Origin: DAOTUB01 sp034437455
GTDB lineage: Bacteria; Chloroflexota; Anaerolineae; B4-G1
Direction of reading: 5' to 3'
Assembly (NCBI GenBank): GCA_034437455.1
Contig: DAOTUB010000203.1
Location: 1-7,115, forward strand
DNA: 7,115 bases
The position numbers and the translations under genes are program-made. Shown here piece after piece: positions 1-6,330 of the stretch; within the stretch, counting starts at the first letter, position 1, and every line of letters begins with the position of its first letter. The notes below the pieces were generated by a model. That model was given only the letters and a program-made list of their open reading frames with translations. It did no database searches and was not told where the DNA came from.

Positions 1-1
1 T

Positions 2-58
2 GCCGAAGAGATGGTTATTTGCTTGGAAAAGTACCTCAAACATCGTTTTGGTGAATAG
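2..58 (+). CDS. possible 3' end of a neighbouring + strand gene (partial)
   Basis: Reading + strand frame 2 from the window edge gives AEEMVICLEKYLKHRFGE and then TAG at 56-58. The mix of acidic, basic and aliphatic residues looks like the helical C-terminus of a soluble protein. The other two + frames are also open or nearly open here, so this is weak evidence. If real, the gene converges with the TPR ATPase and their stop ends overlap by about 23 bp (36-58). That would fit the idea that the ATPase now reads through a junction into foreign sequence. The product cannot be identified from 18 residues. Confidence 0.3.
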   Translation, partial: AEEMVICLEKYLKHRFGE

Positions 59-2255
59 AAACCGCCTCTATATGCGTTCGCTTTTTGGCACAGAATAGAA
101 ATGCTGTCTGTATGCGCAAAAATAAGGTCTCAGGTGTGATGAACAACCACCATAGTAAGTGTAAGTAAGCCAACGGATTCCAGGGAGAAAGGCGCACAGG
201 CATATTGTCCTTTTCTTCTTCTCGTGCACGTACGACCTCTGGATGGACTTTTCCTTCAATCCACAACTCAGGTTGTGGCTGTTCAACTTTTTGCTTTGGC
301 TTCTCAGCGGCAACCTCGACTTGTTGATGCGCTTTCCTTTCCTCGTCCAGGGAATTGGCCATATTGAAAGCTTTGTGTAGGTAACGGGTGACATCCTCGT
401 GCTCTGGATCTAGGGCCACTACCTGGGCCAGCAAATCCAGGGCTGCCTTCCGGTTACGGCTTCGGAGAGCATCCAATCCGCGCTGATACAGGTCAGCCAG
501 GTGAGTCTTGCGTTCCAATTGTTCCAAATCAGGCAGTCGATCCTTTGCTTCTGGGTACTCATACGCGAGGTCACGCGCTATATCTAGCGCCTCCTGGTAC
601 TGTTTGTTTTCTTGCAACGTTCCAATCTCTCGAAGTCGGGCGGTTAGGACTTGGCTGCGCATCTTCTGTTCGATCTCAGTAGCCTTGCCAAATAGCTCGG
701 CCTCTTGGTAAGCTTGTAATGCGTTCTCAAGGTGATTGCTCTGCAGTGCAGCATCTCCCCGCTGTTGCCAGATACGCTTTCGTTCAGTCATAGCCTCTGG
801 CTGCTTGGGGTTCAGTTCTAATACTTGATCGTAAAGATCTAGCTGCTTATCCTCGCTTTCAGCGATCTGGGCTTCGGATAATAAGGCTTGAATCAAACGA
901 GAGCGGGCAGCGACGGGCTGGTATGTGTAAAGCCGTTCCAACAGTTCTCGCGCCTCTTTCACCTGTCCCTGGGCTAGTAAGATGTCGGCCAGGAGTTGAC
1001 TGGCTTTCACGTGATTAGGATTCAACCCAATCGCCTGGCGTAGTAATCCAATCGCCTCATCTAGTTGCCTGTTCCGGTACATCCCCGCCCCAGCCTGGTA
1101 GAGATTCTCGGCCACAGGCTCAATGCGATCCAATTCATCCTGCACGCGTTCGAGCGGCTTGTGTTCGGTCAGCCAGCGGCGAAGAAGTTCGACGCGGAAA
1201 CGATATCCTTCGTTTCCATCGGCTGGCTCAATCAGATCCCAATCTTGTAGCAGCTCCGGTGCGGTCTGCAGTTCACGGATCACGACCCGCACGCCACTCT
1301 CGTGCAGCAATTGCTCCAGTTCATCCTGGGTGATGGGGCCAGAACCGGACTCTGCCAGGGCAGAGGCCACCACCCGCTCGGCTGGTGGTAACCCATCCCA
1401 CAGCCACTCTAGCGTGTTGCGGCTAGCCTCCAGCGCGCCGGGGACGACAGCGTCTACCTCTTTCGGCGTCATCATAGGCGGCGTTTTTAGTTCTTCATCG
1501 TAAGCCTGTTCCCAGACGTGGGAGCAGATCTGCTGGGTGAGGAAAGGATGACCGTTGCTCAACTCGTAGACCCGCTGTACTGTCTCGTCGGGCCAGTGCA
1601 GTGAGTCGTTTCGCTCCGAGAGTCGCACCAGGTCAGCGGTATCCGTCTCGCTCAGCAGGGAGACGCGCATAGCGGGTGTCCCCTTGAAGAGCGAGAGGGC
1701 GATGGTGTCCAGGTCATCCACGTTGCGCCCGATGACGAACACGAACTGGAGGCGCGCGCGGTCTTGAGCCAGCAGCCCTCGCAAGTAAGGGAAGAAGGTC
1801 TCGGACGCCTGTTTGGCCTCGGGATCTGCCAACACGTCGAACTCGTCAAAAAGCATTACCAGCGAGCAACCCTCCGGCAGCGCGTCCAGCGCAGCAGGGA
1901 GCCATTCCTCACGGAAGGCAGACTCAGGACGATCGTCAAAATCGGGATCGGGTAGGTTCAGGACGTGGGCTATCTCGCGGGCCAAATTCTGTAGCACACG
2001 CCCCAGGGGCCAGGCGGCCTTGTCCTGCAGGTCGAAGTAAACCGGGCAATACGGACCTTCATTCGGCAGTTGGGTCTCTAGTTGTTGCAGCACCGAGGTC
2101 TTGCCGATGCGCCGCTGCCCATAGAGCACAATAGCATTGTCCTGCGGCCGGCGCAGCACGCGCACCACCTCGCGCAGCACGTCCGCCCGCCCGATGAAGG
2201 CTTCGCTGCCGCCGACGGGGTTGCCAGCGACGTAGGGATTGATGGGTTGCGCCAT
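36..2255 (-). CDS. STAND/AAA-type ATPase with tetratricopeptide repeats, C-terminus probably truncated
   Basis: This is a predicted 739-residue cytoplasmic signalling NTPase. The N-terminus has the FIGR box (20-23) typical of STAND/AAA_16 proteins. The Walker A motif is GQRRIGKT (46-53) and the Walker B motif is LVMLFDEFD (132-140) with the catalytic DE pair. A sensor-like strand FVFVIGR lies at 171-177, and SNGHPFLTQQ (233-242) carries the G-x-P motif of STAND proteins. A winged-helix region follows (about 280-365). From about 383 to 630 there are TPR-like helical repeats, for example 'LDEAIGLLRQAIGLNPN' and 'RKAALDLLAQVVALDPEH', then a charged linker (635-685). The start is ATG at 2255, with AGGAGA at 2262-2267 spaced 6 nt. 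At 692-709 a hydrophobic NPLAYLHLLWW segment begins what in related proteins, as I recall them, is a longer membrane-associated tail. Here it stops after about 30 dissimilar residues, so truncation is suspected. In this class the TPRs usually sense or recruit a partner while the NTPase switches oligomeric state. The target is unknown. The gene is divergent from the nuclease operon across a MITE. Confidence 0.9.
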   Translation of the reverse strand: MAQPINPYVAGNPVGGSEAFIGRADVLREVVRVLRRPQDNAIVLYGQRRIGKTSVLQQLETQLPNEGPYCPVYFDLQDKAAWPLGRVLQNLAREIAHVLNLPDPDFDDRPESAFREEWLPAALDALPEGCSLVMLFDEFDVLADPEAKQASETFFPYLRGLLAQDRARLQFVFVIGRNVDDLDTIALSLFKGTPAMRVSLLSETDTADLVRLSERNDSLHWPDETVQRVYELSNGHPFLTQQICSHVWEQAYDEELKTPPMMTPKEVDAVVPGALEASRNTLEWLWDGLPPAERVVASALAESGSGPITQDELEQLLHESGVRVVIRELQTAPELLQDWDLIEPADGNEGYRFRVELLRRWLTEHKPLERVQDELDRIEPVAENLYQAGAGMYRNRQLDEAIGLLRQAIGLNPNHVKASQLLADILLAQGQVKEARELLERLYTYQPVAARSRLIQALLSEAQIAESEDKQLDLYDQVLELNPKQPEAMTERKRIWQQRGDAALQSNHLENALQAYQEAELFGKATEIEQKMRSQVLTARLREIGTLQENKQYQEALDIARDLAYEYPEAKDRLPDLEQLERKTHLADLYQRGLDALRSRNRKAALDLLAQVVALDPEHEDVTRYLHKAFNMANSLDEERKAHQQVEVAAEKPKQKVEQPQPELWIEGKVHPEVVRAREEEKDNMPVRLSPWNPLAYLHLLWWLFITPETLFLRIQTAFLFCAKKRTHIEAVSIHQNDV
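53..116. repeat. imperfect direct repeat, two 24-bp units 40 bp apart
   Basis: Units at 53-76 and 93-116 both start GAATAGAAA and end TATGCG, matching at 18 of 24 positions. They lie in the anomalous last 30 codons of the TPR ATPase gene, downstream of the last segment that looks like the family. Their origin is unknown. They may be debris of the rearrangement that cut the gene. Confidence 0.45.
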
Positions 2256-2261
2256 TACTTT

Positions 2262-2267
2262 TCTCCT
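2262..2267 (-). promoter_or_regulatory. ribosome binding site of the TPR ATPase
   Basis: On the minus strand AGGAGA sits 6 nt before the ATG at 2255. This is a near-consensus Shine-Dalgarno site and fixes the start codon. Confidence 0.8.
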
Positions 2268-2294
2268 GGATTACGCCAGATTGCCTGTATCCAT

Positions 2295-2322
2295 ATTATA
2301 CTCACCGACCACGCTTTGTCTA
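2295..2322 (-). promoter_or_regulatory. sigma70-like promoter of the TPR ATPase
   Basis: On the minus strand, TAGACA (2322-2317, 5 of 6 to the -35 consensus) is followed by a 16-bp spacer and a perfect TATAAT (2300-2295). Transcription would start near 2288, giving a leader of about 30 nt that contains the ribosome binding site. The -35 hexamer lies inside the left target-site copy flanking the MITE, so the insertion sits immediately upstream of this promoter. Confidence 0.65.
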
Positions 2323-2461
2323 GGGGGTCTCTAGGATTTCACATGGTCGGGGTGTGCCGCGCTCTATATCTGGGCCGAAATCGCGTCTTGCCCACAGATA
2401 TAGGGCGTGGGTGCCACACTCGCTTTGAACACCAGGCGAAATCCCAAAGAGCCTGTCTAGG
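2317..2461. mobile_element. MITE-like non-autonomous element with 8-bp target-site duplication
   Basis: The element spans 2325-2453 (129 bp). Its ends are inverted repeats: GGGTCTCTAGGATTTC at 2325-2340 and, as reverse complement, GGCTCTTTGGGATTTC at 2438-2453 (13 of 16 match). Immediately outside them is a perfect 8-bp direct repeat TGTCTAGG at 2317-2324 and 2454-2461, as expected of a target-site duplication. Inside, 2357-2372 pairs with 2395-2410 over 16 positions (14 Watson-Crick, 2 G-U), and GTGTG at 2352-2356 can pair with CACAC at 2415-2419, so the whole element is nearly palindromic. The right arm is 11 nt longer than the left. It carries no plausible coding sequence, so any transposition would need a transposase supplied in trans. 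An 8-bp duplication occurs in several DDE insertion-sequence families; I cannot name the parent. It fills most of the divergent intergenic region. Confidence 0.8.
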
Positions 2462-2497
2462 TACTGGACACGGTTCTGCTTAGTGATGTCATTACCC

Positions 2498-2526
2498 TTG
2501 CTACGAACAGGTTTTTGGACTAAAAT
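2498..2526 (+). promoter_or_regulatory. sigma70-like promoter of the nuclease operon
   Basis: TTGCTA (2498-2503, 4 of 6 to consensus), a 17-bp spacer and TAAAAT (2521-2526, 5 of 6) sit 37 bp right of the MITE duplication. Transcription would start near 2533, giving a leader of about 90 nt before the ATG at 2625. Confidence 0.5.
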
Positions 2527-2528
2527 AA

Positions 2529-2544
2529 GACTACGGGACTACGG
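2529..2544. repeat. tandem duplication GACTACGG x2
   Basis: GACTACGG occurs twice head to tail at 2529-2536 and 2537-2544, right over the predicted start of transcription of the nuclease operon. It could be a small operator or chance. Confidence 0.4.
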
Positions 2545-2591
2545 TGGGAAATGCCGATGTATAAAGCCGAACGATCTGAGGGGGATGAGCG

Positions 2592-2609
2592 ATCTCTCCA
2601 GGGAGAGAT
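2592..2609. promoter_or_regulatory. perfect inverted repeat before the nuclease gene
   Basis: ATCTCTCC at 2592-2599 and GGAGAGAT at 2602-2609 form a perfect 8-bp inverted repeat with a 2-nt centre. As RNA the 3' arm contains the only good Shine-Dalgarno-like stretch (GGGAGAG, 2601-2607) upstream of the gene, 17 nt before the ATG at 2625. It could be an operator for a repressor, or a leader hairpin that masks ribosome binding. A 2-nt loop is too tight for RNA unless the inner pair opens, so the operator reading is a little more likely. Confidence 0.45.
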
Positions 2610-2624
2610 TACATTTCTGGAACC

Positions 2625-3443
2625 ATGCAAATTCTGCTACCAGAGGGTTTCACAACACGGCATCAAGCGATATTGACTCAGTACCTGGCAGACGACCGCC
2701 AGCTGCATCCATCGGAGTGGCGCTCGCTGTACGACGGTATTGATGTTCTAGGCACTGCTCGGGTACAAACCGAGGAAAGCGTGCTTTCCTTCGAACAGTT
2801 ATATCGGCACCACGTTGATGATCGTTTTGCCACCGACTATCTGGAGCGTTTGCTGACCTTGAGCAATATTGAGGCGCAAGCGCCAGCCCTCATCGCAGGG
2901 TTTGCCCGACAGATCGGTCCCCATCTGCAGGCGGTTGGTCTGCTGCGCTCTGATTTACCCGAGACTCGGCTATTCTATGCCTACTGTGTCTACTGGTGGC
3001 AGAGCTTCGCTCGCGGCTATGCGTTTGAGGTTCAAATCTTGCGCGACCTGCAGGAGAGCGGCGTTGAATTCTACACGCACGATATTCGCGATCCGGACGA
3101 ACGCCGTTCCATCTCAGACTTGATCGTCCTCGATTTGACCGGCGACGTCAAGACCTCGACCTACTTTCTGCGTCAAGCGACGTCCCGGGGGTTGCCTAAT
3201 GATTTCTATGTAACCCGCCTTTGGACAGGCGCTCAATACCGTTTGTTGACCGTCTTCCAGAAGCCAGCAGCGTGGGAAAAGATTGATGGCGACACTGTGG
3301 AAGGACAATTATCTGATCTGCTAGATCTGTTGCCGAAACCGGTCGCGTTGTGTCAAGACAATACGACACTGATCGTTGTGGAATACTCGATGTGGAAACA
3401 ACTTGTATTGAAAGCACAGCGGGAGGAACTGAGTGATGAGTAA
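2625..3443 (+). CDS. putative PD-(D/E)xK-fold nuclease, uncharacterised family
   Basis: This is a predicted 272-residue soluble protein with no signal peptide or membrane segment. I do not recognise a named family. The central part resembles a restriction-endonuclease-like core: a helix with an acidic residue in GYAFEVQILRDLQESGVEF (E135), then SDLIVLDLTGDVKTS (164-178), which fits D165-x8-D174-x-K176, an Asp variant of the D...(E/D)xK metal site. The strand ends in KTSTYFL, as nuclease strands often do. A conserved-looking NDFYVTRLW segment (192-200) and a C-terminal alpha/beta part (204-260) follow. The N-terminal 120 residues are helical and may bind a partner or DNA. The start is the ATG at 2625. 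Only a weak GGAA lies close upstream, and the better Shine-Dalgarno match is in the inverted repeat 17 nt away, so translation may be inefficient or controlled. The stop overlaps the next gene. The nuclease role is inferred from the motif alone. Confidence 0.85.
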   Translation: MQILLPEGFTTRHQAILTQYLADDRQLHPSEWRSLYDGIDVLGTARVQTEESVLSFEQLYRHHVDDRFATDYLERLLTLSNIEAQAPALIAGFARQIGPHLQAVGLLRSDLPETRLFYAYCVYWWQSFARGYAFEVQILRDLQESGVEFYTHDIRDPDERRSISDLIVLDLTGDVKTSTYFLRQATSRGLPNDFYVTRLWTGAQYRLLTVFQKPAAWEKIDGDTVEGQLSDLLDLLPKPVALCQDNTTLIVVEYSMWKQLVLKAQREELSDE

Positions 3444-3741
3444 GAAATTATTGACTGAGATGGAAAAAGATGAATTCCAGGCGTTGATGGAGGATTACGT
3501 CACTCGCTCGGCGGAGCGCGACGATGCTATAACGTCCTCTACCTTCCTGGAGATGCTGTTTGACCTCCTAAAGCAGCGGACGTCCAGCGTTATCCAACTG
3601 GAGGGGCAGATCATCAACGGAGAGTTGGTTTTGACACCAACGGAGGAAGCAGCCCCGGTTCAGGTGCAAGGCAACCGCATTTTGCTGGGCGACTTGCAAG
3701 TTGTGGTCAGTCTGAAGGATAGTGCACTGCAACCGGCCTAG
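3436..3741 (+). CDS. small conserved-looking partner protein of the putative nuclease
   Basis: This is a predicted 101-residue protein from ATG 3436. A GTG at 3433 would add one residue. GGGAGGA at 3421-3427, inside the end of the upstream gene, is a strong ribosome binding site for either start. The frame overlaps the nuclease stop (TAA 3441-3443) by 8 bp, which points to translational coupling and a joint function. The N-terminal half (about 1-55) is acidic and helical; the C-terminal half (about 56-97) looks like beta strands, with IQLEGQIINGELVLTP and ILLGDLQVVVSLKD. I do not recognise the family. It could be a regulator, an immunity or antitoxin-like partner, or a structural subunit. If antitoxin-like, its position after rather than before the toxin would be the less common order. 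Confidence 0.8.
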   Translation: MSKKLLTEMEKDEFQALMEDYVTRSAERDDAITSSTFLEMLFDLLKQRTSSVIQLEGQIINGELVLTPTEEAAPVQVQGNRILLGDLQVVVSLKDSALQPA

Positions 3742-3801
3742 GATTCAGGATAGGTCACGCCCAACTTCCTCCCCCGATACTCCCCTGGATGTGCTTGCAA
3801 G
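3742..3801. other. 60-bp convergent intergenic spacer without a clear terminator
   Basis: This spacer separates the stop of the small partner gene (+) from the stop of the large ATPase gene (-). I see only very short inverted repeats (CCTA...TAGG near 3737-3754, CTTGCAAG at 3794-3801) and no GC-rich stem followed by a T run on either strand. Termination may be factor-dependent, or the two transcripts may overlap. Confidence 0.5.
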
Positions 3802-6330
3802 TCAATCTTCATCGTTGGACGGACGGGCCACCACCCGCAGCGTCGCGTATAGCTCGGGCCTCTTCTCTCGCAGTTCAGAGAACAGCTCAGACGTCACCTC
3901 ATACATCGGAACGCCTCGGTCGCCGTCGCTCCCCAGCGTTTCCACCACCGCTCGCGCCGCTGCGGAAAGATCCTCGTCCTCATCGCTTGGCTGGCGCCAG
4001 CGTTGGACCGTCTCCTGCACCGTCGCCAGTATTTCCCGTAGGGGCGTCTTCTTCAGGCGATAATCCTCGTCCACGCGCCCCGGCGCTATCGCCGTCAGCG
4101 CGTCCAGCAGCGCCTCTGGCGCCCGTCCGCCGATCACCCGCGTTAGTCGTGGTCCATCGTACACGTGCTTCCGCAGCCGGAAGAAATCGTCGAACAGGTA
4201 GCGAATCGATTGGCCCAACGCTTCATCCAGCTCACTTTGCCACACGGGAAGCTGAGCGCGCGCTGCCTCGACTTGTTCCCAGAATACCTCACCAAGGCCC
4301 GGTAGGCGCTTACCAGGGGCGCTTTGCGTAATCGCCAGCCAGATGTATAGCGCCAGCGCCAGATCCTCGACCGGCATTCCCAATTGCATCTCAAGCCTTT
4401 CCACGACCTGCTGCTTGTAGTCGGCAGCGGCGAACAGCAGGGGAAGCAGCCGCTCCTCCCGGGCCAGGCTGGTGGTCAAGGCTTTCCGCTCGTCACCGGT
4501 GGCAGCGGCGAATTCGTACAACCGAAAGGCCGCTAACCCAATTTCTCGTGTCACTTGGATGCCCTCGCCCTCGTCCACGTCCGCCAGGATGATGGGCGGA
4601 CGGACGCTCAGGTAAACCCGGCACCAGCGCAGCACGCGGTGGGGACGGGCGATGCCGGAGGCGTGTAACGCTCTGACCGGCTGGACCGTCTGCAACCAAC
4701 GGGCGATCCCCCGGCGCAAGGGCAGCAGTGACTGGCGATTGACCGTCTCGCCATCCAGCCAGGTTTTGATCGCTACTCTGCCGGGGTCCGTTAGGAATTC
4801 CGGTGAGGGGAGCGACTCCCTGGACGGGATGGATGCACGCGGTCGATGCAACGGCTCGGCTGGTAGGGTGACCGGCTCGGCTCGCTCGCCAAAGGCAGCC
4901 ATCAGACCAGCCGGCAGCGTCACCTGGTGATCGGAGGTCATAGGGCCATACAACACCGCCACCTGGGCCATAGTTTCGTCGTCGGCCTCGACGGCAGTGT
5001 CTAGTTCGGCGTACCGTTTCAACGCTGTCAGGAGATCGCGCTCATCGCTCGCTGCTGCCAGGACCTCGCGTAGGTGTCGCAGGAAGTAGCGCACCTTCCC
5101 CTTGCCCTCCGGTAATCCTCGGAACAAGCGTTGCAAGAGGGTTTGGTTAAAAGGGGTTAACAACACGCCTTCAGCGTTGCTACTCAGCCCAGCACAGCGA
5201 TCGCGCTCAAGACAAGTTTTACACGACCAGCCGTTGCGCTCTCGATAGGCCGCCAGATACTGGCCTGCGAAAGCGGCGCAGGTCTCCTCGATGAGGAAGT
5301 AGGAATCAGCACCCTGCACGTCCGAGAGCCACAGTTTCTCTACCCGGTCGTCCACCGTGTCCAGGTAAGCGATCCGGTCGAGCAATTCCCGCCCTCGCTC
5401 GCCCGCGGCGAGCGCAGCCGGCGTCAGGCCCAGCACCACGTCCCAGTTGCCGCTGTCCAGCGTGATGAAGTAGTCGAGGAGATCGGTGGCGAACAGGTTG
5501 AGCGACTGCACCAGGTCATCGACCAGCAATATCGGGCGTATGCCTCGCTGCGCCAGATCCTCCGCGATACGGCCCAGCGCATCAGGCAGGTGCTGGCCCT
5601 CCATCAAGTGCTCGCGAAAAGCGGTCAGCAGATGATGGCGGAACTGTTCGTAGTCCAGGGGCACGGGCAGCGCCGTCTCGGACTTCAATTCATCCAGATC
5701 CTCGCGGGTGAGCAGCATTGCCGGCCCAGCGTCTGGGTCTGCCCCCTCCATGGTATTGAGGCTGCGGGCGATGTGCGGATGGATCCAATCCAGCAACCGA
5801 TAGTAGAGGGCGTTGATCTGCTCGTCGGCGTCGAGGCAACGCGCCAGCGCCGTGAGGAGGAGCAACTTGGAAAGCGTTCGGGGCTTCCGCCGCGCTGCTT
5901 CCCATCGTCGCCAGGTGGTCTCACTGAAGTAGGCATCCGAGAGTAGGTGGTGGAACCGTTCGGCGATGCGCATCACGTCCAGTTCAGTACGCGGGATGCG
6001 GACGGTGACCTCGGCTCGTGCCGGATCGTGACGTCCGATCATCACCTGGAGCCACTTCATCAACTCCGATTTGCCGGAGCCAGCCGCACCGTAGAGCACA
6101 AAGACCCGATTGCCCGGTCGTGTCCCCGACGTGGTCAGGATTTGGTCCAGGAGCGCTGTCTCCGCGATGGTCTCAAGTGGCTGCTCCGGAGGAAAACGGC
6201 GCAACGTGACGGGAAAGTGGGTCGCCAGGAACAGATCTTGACCAATCTGATACCGTTGATCGGCGGTGGTGGTGAAAACCTGTAACCCGGGCTTATCCAA
6301 ACAGGGCCACAAGTCGCTAGTGATTTCCAT
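3802..6330 (-). CDS. large P-loop ATPase with cysteine cluster, resembling DpdH/DptF-type defence ATPases
   Basis: This is a predicted 842-844 residue cytoplasmic ATPase; numbering here is from the longer start at 6336. LFLATHFPVTLRR (35-47) precedes the Walker A GAAGSGKS (83-90). The Walker B is ILLVDD (269-274), with Asp where Glu is usual, and VVLGLTP (300-306) is a sensor-1-like strand. A cysteine cluster SCKTCLERDRC (C372, C375, C381) suggests a metal site; C353 is a possible fourth ligand. Next come LTPFNQTLLQRLF (393-405) and KVRYFLRHLREVL (414-426), matching a pattern I associate with AAA proteins of defence systems. A Pro/Ser-rich linker (about 484-515) leads to a helical C-terminal half ending in an acidic tail. 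GGAAAGGGG (6337-6345) is spaced 6 nt from the ATG at 6330 but abuts the ATG at 6336, so 6330 is preferred. The gene overlaps the upstream gene by 14 bp. It probably powers or gates a multi-protein complex on DNA; that role is inferred. Confidence 0.88.
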   Translation of the reverse strand: MEITSDLWPCLDKPGLQVFTTTADQRYQIGQDLFLATHFPVTLRRFPPEQPLETIAETALLDQILTTSGTRPGNRVFVLYGAAGSGKSELMKWLQVMIGRHDPARAEVTVRIPRTELDVMRIAERFHHLLSDAYFSETTWRRWEAARRKPRTLSKLLLLTALARCLDADEQINALYYRLLDWIHPHIARSLNTMEGADPDAGPAMLLTREDLDELKSETALPVPLDYEQFRHHLLTAFREHLMEGQHLPDALGRIAEDLAQRGIRPILLVDDLVQSLNLFATDLLDYFITLDSGNWDVVLGLTPAALAAGERGRELLDRIAYLDTVDDRVEKLWLSDVQGADSYFLIEETCAAFAGQYLAAYRERNGWSCKTCLERDRCAGLSSNAEGVLLTPFNQTLLQRLFRGLPEGKGKVRYFLRHLREVLAAASDERDLLTALKRYAELDTAVEADDETMAQVAVLYGPMTSDHQVTLPAGLMAAFGERAEPVTLPAEPLHRPRASIPSRESLPSPEFLTDPGRVAIKTWLDGETVNRQSLLPLRRGIARWLQTVQPVRALHASGIARPHRVLRWCRVYLSVRPPIILADVDEGEGIQVTREIGLAAFRLYEFAAATGDERKALTTSLAREERLLPLLFAAADYKQQVVERLEMQLGMPVEDLALALYIWLAITQSAPGKRLPGLGEVFWEQVEAARAQLPVWQSELDEALGQSIRYLFDDFFRLRKHVYDGPRLTRVIGGRAPEALLDALTAIAPGRVDEDYRLKKTPLREILATVQETVQRWRQPSDEDEDLSAAARAVVETLGSDGDRGVPMYEVTSELFSELREKRPELYATLRVVARPSNDED

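Noticed and set aside
125..137. GGTCTCAGG near the ATPase truncation point, similar to the MITE tip GGGTCTCTAGG
   Set aside because: In the orientation needed for an element lying to the left, the sequence reads GAGACC and does not match. There is no matching second end or duplication.
68..394. 108-codon minus-strand open frame at the left end
   Set aside because: It is an alternative frame of the same strand as the TPR ATPase, with basic, disordered composition; the ATPase frame is clearly the coding one.
2082..2483. 133-codon + strand open frame running from the ATPase start through the MITE
   Set aside because: It spans antisense gene sequence, a promoter and a transposable element, with no protein-like pattern.
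2592..2609. Intrinsic terminator for a transcript entering from the left
   Set aside because: The stem is short and not followed by a T run, and it lies just before a start codon.
3789..4331. 180-codon open frame on the + strand, Pro/Ala/Arg-rich
   Set aside because: It lies entirely opposite the large ATPase gene in GC-rich DNA, has low-complexity composition and no ribosome binding site. It is an antisense shadow.
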